Shown here piece after piece: positions 17,804 to 26,140 of a DNA stretch of 55,724 bases. The notes below the pieces were generated by a model. That model did not search any database. It saw only the letters and a program-made list of their open reading frames with translations, and was not told the DNA's origin. Origin of the DNA: JAKPAM01 sp047605425 (GTDB lineage Bacteria; Pseudomonadota; Gammaproteobacteria; Burkholderiales; Burkholderiaceae_E); the NCBI GenBank assembly GCA_047605425.1, contig JASGFT010000004.1:1-55724 (forward strand). Direction: 5' to 3'. Position 1 is the first letter of the stretch; every line of letters begins with the position of its first letter. Position numbers and translations under genes: made by a program.

Positions 17804-18303
17804 TGCTGGTCTCCAACGAACACAGTCTGCTCAAACCGCTCAAGGCCGAACTGACTGTCGTAGCCGATACACAGGGGGCTCTATTGCTCTGGCTCCGTAT
17901 CTTTCCGCCATCGCGAGCGACATCCCAGTGTCAACCCGATCGACGGACGACTGCCGTGGTTATTTTCGTCGGAGGCTGGCTCTTCAGAACAAAGATAGCC
18001 CGCGATCTGGATGGCCGGTAGCGGCCAGATGACACACGGGCTGGCTGCGTGGTCGCGGTGAAACGGAGCACCGGGCTCAGATCGTCTGGTCAATACCGCG
18101 TGGAATAGCCGCGTTTCCTGGTCGCCGGTAACAATGACCAATAGTCGCCGGCGCTCCGGATCCAGCACGAAGGCCAGGTGTGCACGACTGCCACTTCGCG
18201 CCGCTGTGCCATCCGCTTCGTGCCCGGAGAAGAAAACGGGGAGTTGTTCCCCTTCTCCGATTGCATCCTGCACCGGCGCTCAGCACAGCGGACATCCTCG
18301 ACG
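17804..18303. other. Gap between adaptation and effector operons
   Basis: This 500 bp segment holds the likely cas4-cas1 promoter and the left copy of a diverged direct repeat. A minus-strand frame of 130 codons (17881-18273) is open, and part of it (for example ASDENNHGSRP) reappears in the right-hand copy at 37.2 kb. I do not recognise a family and there is no clear start signal, so I do not call a gene. Confidence 0.45.
17909..18063. repeat. Diverged direct repeat, left copy
   Basis: This segment aligns in the same orientation with 37141-37297. Shared blocks include TCGCGAGCGAC, GTCAACCCGA, ACGACTGCCGTGGT and ATGACA. By eye the identity is roughly three quarters over about 150 bp. The two copies bracket the 18.5 kb effector operon. 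What the unit is remains unknown; it could be the relic of a mobile element or of a conserved small gene. Confidence 0.7.
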
Positions 18304-19770
18304 TCATGCCTTTCTCGCATTCGAGAGGGCCTCCCGCCCGGCCTCGGTAATGCGGTACCGCTGCTTCGAACTTCGAGGCCTGTCCGGGACGGTCATCTCG
18401 AGGAGACCCATCTCGAGCAACGGGCGCAGGACTTGGTCCCTGAACTTGGTGCGGTCGGTTCGGCCCGACGGTCTCATGAGCTCCGCCAACGCATGCGGAG
18501 CGACTGCAAGTTCGAGGACTTGCACTTGGTGCGGACTTGGTGCCAACTTGGTGCCAGCTTGGTGCCCACTCGGCACCAAGCCCTTTGCCTCGGCCACGAC
18601 TTCCGCCTTGAAGGTCACGGTAACGGCGCCCGAGACTTCCGCGAATGTCGGATCCGCGATGCCATACGCGCGGCACGCATCGATGACGCGGTTGGTGCCT
18701 CGTCCCCACACCTCGATGGCACCTGTCCGGTGGAACGCGCCCGCAAGGAGCGGGTTGCGTGGGATCGAGCGGTGCTCCTGCGAGAGCAACTCTGCTCGAA
18801 TGCCGGTGGGGAAGCTTCCGATGCTGTGAATCTCGATGCGGTCGTCGAACACCGCGATCGCAACGTACGAGCTCGGGTTGCTGGCGTCGCGATGGATCAC
18901 CGCGTTGATGATGATCTCGCGCAGTGCCTCGGCGGGTACGGGAAGCCGGTCCTCGCGCAGGATGCTGCCTTTCGGGAAGCGCGCCGAAAGGGGTAGAGTC
19001 CGATCGAGCCAGGCGATCGCCTCGCGCACCATTGCAAAGGCGTGCAGGTACTCCTGCTTGTTGTCGAGGATGTCGCCGGTGATCCTCGTGCCCCGGAAAC
19101 GCCCGAGCTTGAGGAGCGCCTGCGGGTAGTGCGGCAGGAACCGGGTGCCGTAGAGCATCTGCGCGGCCTGCGTGACGTGGCCGTCGACGCGAAGGCCGAG
19201 CCGGTCGAGGATGTCGCCGACGTCCATGCTCGTCCCGGCCGACAGACGCCGCTGCTCGATCGCGGTCTGCCGCGTGCGAAGGATCTCCTCGTGGTCGAGG
19301 TCTTCGAGACGCACGCCGATGGCGGGCTGGTTCTCCCAGCGATGACGGGAGTGGTTGCGATCGAGCAGAAGCTGCGCGTACTCCTCCTGCGACATCACGG
19401 TCGTCGTCGACCCGACGCGCTTGTAGGGTTTCGACTCGAAGACGAACGGCACGAATTGCCGAGCGGGCGGCGCATCGAGCACGATCACCTGCCGGTCGCC
19501 ACCCACGCCCACGCGGCGTACCTCGACGCGTGCGGCCGGCTCGAAACGGCCGAGCATCGCTGCGATGTCGCGGAGCGTGCTATCAGCGACTTGCTGCCCG
19601 ACAATCCTGCCATTGGGCCCGACGCCGATGAGCACCTGGCCGCCCTCGCCGTTCAGAAACGCGCACAGTGTCTCACCCGCGCGTCGCAGCTCCGCGGTCG
19701 AGCGCTTGAGCTCGAGCGTTTCGGACTCGCCCTGGGAGATGAGTGATTGGAGGGCGGTGAGGGTGGTCAC
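18304..19770 (-). CDS. AlbA_2 (Schlafen-type) ATP-binding protein, CRISPR operon member
   Basis: The 488-residue product starts with an AlbA_2/Schlafen-like domain (about residues 8-120: GESETLELKRS, then CAFLNGEGGQVLIGVGPNG). A HATPase_c_4-like region follows (about 275-370: LREIIINAVIHRDASNPSSY, with DDRIEIHSIGSFP), and a C-terminal winged-helix part that ends GREALSNARKA. Such proteins are often labelled RecG-like or transcriptional regulators and are seen in defence islands. Its GTG start overlaps the csb2 stop by 4 bp (GTGA), so it is translated as the last gene of the CRISPR effector operon. Its role there is unknown; nucleic-acid binding, regulation or an accessory effector are possible. 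Confidence 0.82.
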   Translation of the reverse strand: MTTLTALQSLISQGESETLELKRSTAELRRAGETLCAFLNGEGGQVLIGVGPNGRIVGQQVADSTLRDIAAMLGRFEPAARVEVRRVGVGGDRQVIVLDAPPARQFVPFVFESKPYKRVGSTTTVMSQEEYAQLLLDRNHSRHRWENQPAIGVRLEDLDHEEILRTRQTAIEQRRLSAGTSMDVGDILDRLGLRVDGHVTQAAQMLYGTRFLPHYPQALLKLGRFRGTRITGDILDNKQEYLHAFAMVREAIAWLDRTLPLSARFPKGSILREDRLPVPAEALREIIINAVIHRDASNPSSYVAIAVFDDRIEIHSIGSFPTGIRAELLSQEHRSIPRNPLLAGAFHRTGAIEVWGRGTNRVIDACRAYGIADPTFAEVSGAVTVTFKAEVVAEAKGLVPSGHQAGTKLAPSPHQVQVLELAVAPHALAELMRPSGRTDRTKFRDQVLRPLLEMGLLEMTVPDRPRSSKQRYRITEAGREALSNARKA

Positions 19771-21293
19771 GGCTGGTCCTGCTCGTTGACAGGGCGGAAG
19801 AGTCCGAGGCCGAAGCTGCTCGAATGACCCAAGCGTATGGGCCCAGCCACTGGCGCCGCGAACCGCAACCGGATCATCTGCCCTCGGCGGTTACCGATGA
19901 AAGCGCGCTTGTCGGACTCCCGCCGAGGAACATGGACGGAAACCCACAAGGGATATCCATCAGGCTCGGCCTCAACGCCCTCGGTGGTCCCACGCTGCTG
20001 AAGCTCCCGGCTGATCTGCTCGGCCATCGATTCCCCCTCTCGCTCCTTGCCTCCTCGCAGGTGATGACGGGGCGGGACGTACGGAGTGACCGACTCCCAA
20101 AGGGCTGAAGCCTGGCCATCGAAGCCCGGCGGTGCGGGGACATCGCGATCCAGAGGGACGAGACGCACCTTCCACTCATCCGCGTCCGAGCCGGCGACGG
20201 CCCAAGATACGTCCCGAGACGCGGCCAGGAGGGTCGCCTCCTGCTCATCAGCATCGAAGGGGCGCGCGCCCCTCCAGACGAGAAGGCGCGTGGGCCGACC
20301 TTCTTCACACCAAGCCAGAAACTCCGTGTGGCGATGTCCCTTGAGTGGTTCGTCGTTCGCATTCTTGCCGGCCATATCCGCGATGGACTCACGCACCGCG
20401 TGACCGACGCGCTTCCAGGTCGCCGAGGGATCACCGGTCTTGAGCTTCAGAAGCTCACGGAGCACGGCCCCACGGAACCGCGACGTGAGTCGCACGATCG
20501 CGCGCGGGTCGGGCGCGACGTTCCAACCAATCGCAAACTGCATCAGATGGCAGTCTGGCCGATGCGCAGGCACGCGTCGGCGTTCACGGGATGCAGGGCG
20601 CGATGGCCGCGCTGCGTAAAGCCATTGCGCGCCGGGAGGAACGCTCCGCTTCGCCACTTCGGGATTGTCGGTCGTGCGCTCGATGTCGTCGCGCGTGGCA
20701 CTCTTTAACGGTGACAGAACCGGAACGGCACCCGCAGTGCGCTTGTCGACGAGTGTGCAGTTGGGTTCCGGAATGCCTGTGGTCGAATCCGTGACGCGAA
20801 CATACGTGAGCGTCTCGGTGCGTCCGAAGTAGATTATGCGCTCGAGGCACTGCGCGAGCAGCGCACGGAGCTCGTCAGTCCAGTCATCACCATCGATGAA
20901 CCACCACACGGGCGACTCGGGAGGGATGCACCAGTAATTGTCTTGGACGAGGCTTGTGCCATAGCTGCGCGTCCCTGCCTTCTTCTTCTCGGCTGGCCGC
21001 CAGCCGAACTCAGTCGGGTGGTACTGCCTGAGCGGACTTCCCTTCCGCGCGTCAGCCGGGAGATGGAACGCGTACGTGCTCTTGCACAACGCGGCCTGCA
21101 GTTGTTCGAGCTTCGTGAGGTCCGGCTCTTTCTCCGTCTCACGCGCCCGCTGGTACCAGCGCGCAGTGACCGCGCGAACCAGGCGCCAAGGGCTCGGAGG
21201 CCACTCGCCGTGCGGGTCGTCGAACGGATTCACACGCCACGGCGTGGCGTGAAAGCGTCCAAGCGGAAACTCTTGTCGAAGGACGATTCGCAT
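19767..21293 (-). CDS. csb2: Csb2, type I-G Cas5-Cas6 subunit
   Basis: The 508-residue product begins MRIVLRQEFPLGRFHATPWR and has EWPPSPWRLVRAVTARWYQR, the diagnostic N-terminus of the Csb2/GSU0054 family. The C-terminal RAMP half ends in a Gly-rich loop, GPIRLGHSSSFGLGLFRPV, as in Cas6 proteins. In subtype I-G this protein combines the Cas5 role of capping the crRNA 5' tag with Cas6 processing. No stand-alone cas6 occurs in the window, so Csb2 is the likely crRNA maturase for the whole locus. The ATG at 21293 overlaps the csb1 stop (TGATG); a GTG one codon earlier is also possible. Confidence 0.92.
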   Translation of the reverse strand: MRIVLRQEFPLGRFHATPWRVNPFDDPHGEWPPSPWRLVRAVTARWYQRARETEKEPDLTKLEQLQAALCKSTYAFHLPADARKGSPLRQYHPTEFGWRPAEKKKAGTRSYGTSLVQDNYWCIPPESPVWWFIDGDDWTDELRALLAQCLERIIYFGRTETLTYVRVTDSTTGIPEPNCTLVDKRTAGAVPVLSPLKSATRDDIERTTDNPEVAKRSVPPGAQWLYAARPSRPASRERRRVPAHRPDCHLMQFAIGWNVAPDPRAIVRLTSRFRGAVLRELLKLKTGDPSATWKRVGHAVRESIADMAGKNANDEPLKGHRHTEFLAWCEEGRPTRLLVWRGARPFDADEQEATLLAASRDVSWAVAGSDADEWKVRLVPLDRDVPAPPGFDGQASALWESVTPYVPPRHHLRGGKEREGESMAEQISRELQQRGTTEGVEAEPDGYPLWVSVHVPRRESDKRAFIGNRRGQMIRLRFAAPVAGPIRLGHSSSFGLGLFRPVNEQDQP

Positions 21294-22471
21294 CACTCGG
21301 TCTCGTCTTTGTTCTCTTCCTTATTTGGTGTGTTGTCGCTGTCGTTGGTTTGACCTTCTCGGTACAGCTCCTCACGTGGCCAGAACACATCAGTAATGGG
21401 TTGCTCGCCGAAACCAGCGGCGGAGATCGCGGCCTTGATGCCGACCTTGAGCTCCACGTCCTGCTCGTAGCTCTTGAGGGCAGTGCGGCGTAGGTGACAA
21501 CCAGACCGGAAGCGGAAGGGGGACTCGAGAAGCTTCTGGATCTTCCACAACGCGAGGGCAACGAGGAACTCCTGTTGCTTCTCGGAGAGGCCAAGCGTGT
21601 CGTTGCCCTTCTTGCGGCCGAACGATCGAATAAGACTCACGTCCAGGACGAAGGTGGCGCGGATCGACTCGGCGGTGGTGTCATCGACCGCGAAGATCGG
21701 CTGGCCGGATGTTGTCTTCCCGAGCCGGTCAAACTTCACACCGGAGCGATCGACGCGACCGGCACCGAATGCTTCGAGGTGCGCTGTCAGCGCACGCGGG
21801 ATCTTGATCTGCCATTGCGGGAAGAGAACTCCATGGACCAGCGAGTTCGGATCGACTTCGAAGATCGTCTTGAAGACGTTCCACCACTTGTCAGGCGGCG
21901 GGTGCGCTTTCGAGCTTCCCGGCAGGGCGATGCCGAACCGGCTGACGAGCACGCTCTCGAATTTGGTGCTGGTCTTGAGCCCGTTCTCATTCAACGGGAC
22001 ACCGTCGAGGAAATAAGACGAGGCGAGGCGGTGGCCTTCAGTAAGGCTCGTGACAACAATCTCGCGCTTATCGCTCGGCAGCCCGTCGCTCCCGAGATCG
22101 CCCGTGATGCACCGGATATAGGGCATGCCGTCGAGGTCATCGACGAGGTCGAGGTCATGTGTACCGCGCTGGCAGACCGTCTCAAGATGGTTGGCCATGC
22201 TGGCTGCGCTATCCACAATGCAGACATGCTCTGTACTGCCGTCCTTACGAGGCGCCTTGTAGATGACGTGGCCGATCTCGGGAAATCCTGCCGGCTGGAA
22301 CCGGTCGCCGGCGATCGGCTCGAGCGTCGCCGTCAGGACAAGCGGCGACTCTCCCTTCAGAACCTTGTATGCGTTGAACGGAAGACCATTACGCTGCCCG
22401 CACTTCACTTCAGGCGGCGGCCCGGCGTCCGGTTGCTCGGATGGGGTGGGTGCCTCCATCGCTTCAGACAT
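21293..22471 (-). CDS. csb1: Csb1, type I-G Cas7 backbone subunit
   Basis: The 392-residue product matches Csb1/GSU0053 proteins: GDRFQPAGFPEIGHVIY near the N-terminus, CIVDSAASMANHLETVCQ, ITSLTEGHRLAS-like VVTSLTEGHRLASSYF, and the C-terminal FRFRSGCHLRRTALKSYEQD. It forms the crRNA-coating backbone of the type I-G Cascade. It overlaps the end of csx17 by 8 bp and ends in a TGATG with csb2. The charged tail after EELYREGQ is probably disordered. Confidence 0.93.
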   Translation of the reverse strand: MSEAMEAPTPSEQPDAGPPPEVKCGQRNGLPFNAYKVLKGESPLVLTATLEPIAGDRFQPAGFPEIGHVIYKAPRKDGSTEHVCIVDSAASMANHLETVCQRGTHDLDLVDDLDGMPYIRCITGDLGSDGLPSDKREIVVTSLTEGHRLASSYFLDGVPLNENGLKTSTKFESVLVSRFGIALPGSSKAHPPPDKWWNVFKTIFEVDPNSLVHGVLFPQWQIKIPRALTAHLEAFGAGRVDRSGVKFDRLGKTTSGQPIFAVDDTTAESIRATFVLDVSLIRSFGRKKGNDTLGLSEKQQEFLVALALWKIQKLLESPFRFRSGCHLRRTALKSYEQDVELKVGIKAAISAAGFGEQPITDVFWPREELYREGQTNDSDNTPNKEENKDETE

Positions 22472-24668
22472 GCGCTTCTCCTCTTTGTGGCCGGCGTCGA
22501 GGGCGAAGCCAGCGTTCGAACAAGACCGCCCGATCGCGATCCGAGATGGTGAACATCAGGGCCGCGACGAGGCGGTCCGGGTCATCGGCGCCGAACATCA
22601 CGTCAAACCACGCGAGGCGCGCGCCGGCCATTGCGTAGCGGCTGCTCGCGAGTCGCAGCGCGGCGTCAAGGTTGCCTGCGCGGGTCAGCGTGACGAGCGA
22701 GCGCGCCGCCTCCGTCGTTCGAGCGCCCGTTTCATCAGACAGCAGGTCGTCTGGCGACAGGCCTCGGATGACCAAAGAGCGCTGGTCGACGAGCGGCTGC
22801 AGGAGTCCCAGCAACACCAGTTCGCCGTCTGCATAGGGCGCGTTGGCGCTCTGCTGGATGAGAGCGCGCACCTCTTGCGGCACTCGTCTCCAGTCGAAGA
22901 GCGCGAAGCGCGAGAGCCATGCCGAGAAAAGCGAATCGTCGAGATCGCCGGTGAGCCATTGTCGTATCTGCGAGGTCGTTGCAGGCAGAGGCGCGCGGCC
23001 ACGTTGCTGGGGCTTATCCGCGTCCGACTCTTGATCGAGGAGTCTCCTTGACAGCACGGCGCCGAGGACGCGAGCAACGTCTCCTGGCCCCCAAACCCAG
23101 CGCCCCGGAGGGCGCTCCGTGTGAGTGTAGTTGCCGTACGTCGGCCCGTACTTCCACTCGACGCCGAAGCGGTACGTCGCGAAGGGCTGTGCGACGGGGA
23201 ACGACGATACGAGCGAGAGGGCGAGCCTGGCTTCGACGCTGGGTTGCTCGTCGGCAAAGAGCGAGGGCAGCCATTCGAGGGGCAGCGGCTCCCAACGGAC
23301 CTTGCCCTCGCGGAAGCTCCGATTGCGGTCGATCCGATCCAGCGCGGCGGTGATGGCGTCGAGCAGCAAGATGCCAGCTTCGGCGTTGCTCGGCTCGGCC
23401 GCGACGTCGAGGAGCGCCGCCTCGATCGGGCCGCGAAGTCCCACGAAGCGCTTGCCATCGCGAGGGAAGCCACGTTGCTCGATCAGCGCGGTGACGCGCT
23501 CGAGTGTCGACGAGATTGACGCACCAGACTCAGCACCGGTGTCGAGAGCGAAACGAGCCTCCAAGCGAGGTTCGAAGGTATTCGAGCTGGTCGTCCGGCC
23601 CAACGTAAAGCGCCGAAACTCGCTGACCCCGGCATCCACACCGCGCTTACGAATAGCCGTCGCGAACGCGGCAGGCGTGAGGGCTCCGCGACCGCGCAGC
23701 TCAGCGCGTCCTCGCGAGAACAGCGTGCTCGCCTCAGCCAGGGACATCGGTCGCGTCCATAGCGGCGTCCAGATCTCGCCGCGAAGCCGATCCGCTTCCT
23801 TTTCAGCGCTCGCGGCGATGGGCTGCGTGACAAAGGGAAATGCCCCGACAGCACGCGCAGATCGAGCGCCGAGTCGTCGAGACACGCCGCCAGCGAGGAA
23901 CGCCAAGCCTTCGCAGGCGAGAACCATCGCCCACGGCGAGATTTGCCCTTCGCGCGCAGCCGACTGACCGCTGTTGTAGAGCTTCGTCGCGTCGCTGAAC
24001 CAAGACCCTGCGGCCAGCTTCTCGACCATCCATATGGCGGTCTTACCGAGGAGCAACGCTTCCAGCGCAGCTCGCCGCTCGTCAGGGACCGCAGAGGTAG
24101 CAGCGCTGGCCTCTGGTTTTTTCTTCCCGCGCCCCTTGGTCGTCTTGGGCGGTGCCGCCAAGGCATCAGTGGCTTTCTTCCAGCCCGCTGCGAAGTCGCG
24201 GCGCCCAGCGTTGCCACCGCTGCCAAGGAGCGGGTTGAAGCTCACGCGTGCGTAAGGCACCGCATGCGCCGCGAAGAACTGGACTTGGGCCTCCGGCGCT
24301 TCGGCCTGCCACAGCGCTAGGGGCGCGCCCGATTTGGCTTTCGTGCCCTCTTTCTGCGCATCGGACCAGGCCTTGTCGTACTGGGTCCACTCCCGCTTGC
24401 TCATGTCGGCGCTGCTCTGCGTACTAGCGACTCGCACCAACTCATCGAGCAGCTCATCGAGCGTCGAAGGACCACCAACCACCTGCAACACCTCGTCACG
24501 CCACGCGATGCGTGTGTTCGGCCACCTTCGGCTCAGGACGCGCAAGAGTCCGAGCGACGCAAGGTAGTTGCCCAAGCTGTCGGGCGACAGGCCGGGGAGT
24601 GCCAGTACCGGAAGGCGAACTTCAATCCTCGCCGCCGTCGCCCTGTGTCCCGAACTCGAAGATGTCAT
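22464..24668 (-). CDS. csx17: Csx17, type I-G large subunit (Cas8)
   Basis: The 734-residue product has the Csx17 N-terminal signature ALPGLSPDSLGNYLASLGLL followed by RVLSRRWPNTRIAWRDEVL, the central NPLLGSGGNAGRRDFAAGW, and the repeated region with RPMSLAEASTLFSRGRAELR. Csx17 takes the place of Cas8 in subtype I-G and is expected to recognise the PAM. It is coupled to the CARF gene by a 4 bp ATGA overlap upstream and to csb1 by 8 bp downstream. Length is normal for the family. Confidence 0.92.
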   Translation of the reverse strand: MTSSSSGHRATAARIEVRLPVLALPGLSPDSLGNYLASLGLLRVLSRRWPNTRIAWRDEVLQVVGGPSTLDELLDELVRVASTQSSADMSKREWTQYDKAWSDAQKEGTKAKSGAPLALWQAEAPEAQVQFFAAHAVPYARVSFNPLLGSGGNAGRRDFAAGWKKATDALAAPPKTTKGRGKKKPEASAATSAVPDERRAALEALLLGKTAIWMVEKLAAGSWFSDATKLYNSGQSAAREGQISPWAMVLACEGLAFLAGGVSRRLGARSARAVGAFPFVTQPIAASAEKEADRLRGEIWTPLWTRPMSLAEASTLFSRGRAELRGRGALTPAAFATAIRKRGVDAGVSEFRRFTLGRTTSSNTFEPRLEARFALDTGAESGASISSTLERVTALIEQRGFPRDGKRFVGLRGPIEAALLDVAAEPSNAEAGILLLDAITAALDRIDRNRSFREGKVRWEPLPLEWLPSLFADEQPSVEARLALSLVSSFPVAQPFATYRFGVEWKYGPTYGNYTHTERPPGRWVWGPGDVARVLGAVLSRRLLDQESDADKPQQRGRAPLPATTSQIRQWLTGDLDDSLFSAWLSRFALFDWRRVPQEVRALIQQSANAPYADGELVLLGLLQPLVDQRSLVIRGLSPDDLLSDETGARTTEAARSLVTLTRAGNLDAALRLASSRYAMAGARLAWFDVMFGADDPDRLVAALMFTISDRDRAVLFERWLRPRRRPQRGEAHV

Positions 24669-26140
24669 GAGGTCTCCGCGGCTACCAAGGGTGCGGTCAG
24701 CCGACGGCGAACCTCGGTTAGCAGGCTCGAGAGCAGCAATTCCGGGGCTGACTCTCCCAGATCCTTCAGCACGGCTTGGACGAGCGGTTGGCTCAGGAAG
24801 GTGTCGTCGGTCGACCAGAGCTGCGCGTCACGCATACGGCATCGCGCGTCCTCCATCAGCTCGGGTGTGGGCTCGTTGTGCGCGACGTCGTTGCGAAGCT
24901 CGCGGATGCCACTTCCCAGCGCGGTATCGAACTTCGTCAGCGAATCGCTATGCAGGAAGTTCTTGGCGATGCGGGCAGCAGGACCGCCGTCACCATCGTA
25001 GACCCAGTACCAAGCCACGCCTTCGACCGTCTCTTTGAGCTCGAACGGGCGCTTTCGATCGTCGTCGGAACCGTCACCTTGTCGGAGGAGCTTGTCTCCC
25101 GTCGGCGCCTGACCACCCCTGACCTTGAAGAACTTGCGCTTCTTTGGGTCGGAGGAGCGCTCAATGCGTTCACCGAGCTTGTCCCACAGCGCCGCTTCGA
25201 AGAAGGCGACGGTCCCGTGAACCGCCCTTGGGATGTCGCCCGCCCGGAGAGTCATCTCGACGCGCAACGCAGCCCGCACCGCCATGCGCTGGTGGCCCAG
25301 GGCGGCGAGGTCGCAGCCGCTCGGCAGGGGCAGTGACGACGCGAAGTACGCAAGCCACTTGATGACCTGCGTCCACTCCTGGCCCGGCGCGCCTTCGAGA
25401 TAGCTGACCGCCCCCCATGCGCCGAGCAGATTGCCCTTCTCGACGAGCGAGAGCGCGTGCCAGCGTGCGCGGTAGCCCGCTGCGGGATGAAACTTCTCCT
25501 CAACCGCGCGATCGTCTTGCTGGGTGCGATCTCCATCGGGCACCTCCAGCGCGGTGACGGTCGGGCCGCTTACAGCGTGCAGTCGCACCATCTCGTTGAT
25601 GAGATCGTTGGCGGCGGGCAGTCCGCCGGTCGTGGCGACGAAGACCCTGTCATCCTTCGCGAGTTTCTCGACCTGCGTCCTGATGGCGTTCGAGAGCTTG
25701 GCGCCGACGGGTCGCCGAACGACCGCGTCGGCATCATTCGAGGGGTCTTCAAGCTGTTCCGCGCCGGTGAGAAACGCCTCGCGCATCACCTGGTTGACGC
25801 CACGGTCGTTCAGGCGGCGCTCCAAAACTTCGCCCGCCAGTCGAGGGTCACGCGCATCTTGCCGATTGGTCTCGAAGATGAGCGCCGACGTCGGCGTTGC
25901 GTCACCGAAGTAGGCGAGCACGGCATCGAGCTTCGGTGTGCAGAGCTTCAACTCGCCATCGGGCAAGGTCTTGATGAGGTCTCGGCTCCTGGCGCTCGGT
26001 GCGTCGACCACCGACCAGGAACGCTCCTTGATGGCGTCGTGCAATGTGCCGCAGGTGTTACCGTCGAGCTTGTGTCTCTGATCGACGACGACGAGTTGCA
26101 CGTCTGTCTGGCCTACGGTCATGACGAGCAGCACCTTCAT
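24665..26140 (-). CDS. CARF-HEPN ribonuclease, Csm6/Csx1-like
   Basis: The 491-residue product has an N-terminal Rossmann-like CARF domain: MKVLLVMTVGQTDVQLVVVD at the start and the ligand-loop motif FVATTGGLPAANDL (about 167-180). The C-terminal half is helical and carries RNDVAH (R416, H421), the RxxxxH motif of HEPN ribonucleases. By family knowledge such proteins bind cyclic oligoadenylate made by type III Cas10 and then cut RNA non-specifically. It is placed between a RAMP gene and csx17 with 4 bp overlaps on both sides. It is thus the physical hinge between the type III and type I-G blocks. It is longer than a minimal Csx1. Confidence 0.85.
   Translation of the reverse strand: MKVLLVMTVGQTDVQLVVVDQRHKLDGNTCGTLHDAIKERSWSVVDAPSARSRDLIKTLPDGELKLCTPKLDAVLAYFGDATPTSALIFETNRQDARDPRLAGEVLERRLNDRGVNQVMREAFLTGAEQLEDPSNDADAVVRRPVGAKLSNAIRTQVEKLAKDDRVFVATTGGLPAANDLINEMVRLHAVSGPTVTALEVPDGDRTQQDDRAVEEKFHPAAGYRARWHALSLVEKGNLLGAWGAVSYLEGAPGQEWTQVIKWLAYFASSLPLPSGCDLAALGHQRMAVRAALRVEMTLRAGDIPRAVHGTVAFFEAALWDKLGERIERSSDPKKRKFFKVRGGQAPTGDKLLRQGDGSDDDRKRPFELKETVEGVAWYWVYDGDGGPAARIAKNFLHSDSLTKFDTALGSGIRELRNDVAHNEPTPELMEDARCRMRDAQLWSTDDTFLSQPLVQAVLKDLGESAPELLLSSLLTEVRRRLTAPLVAAETS

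Noticed and set aside
17881..18273. 130-codon minus-strand frame between cas4-cas1 and the effector operon as a gene
   Set aside because: No start signal or known domain; the part shared with 37.2 kb is better described as a repeat.
24665..26140. A membrane-associated or DNA-cutting CARF effector (Can1/Card1-like)
   Set aside because: No transmembrane segment or PD-D/ExK nuclease motif; the RNDVAH motif points to HEPN.
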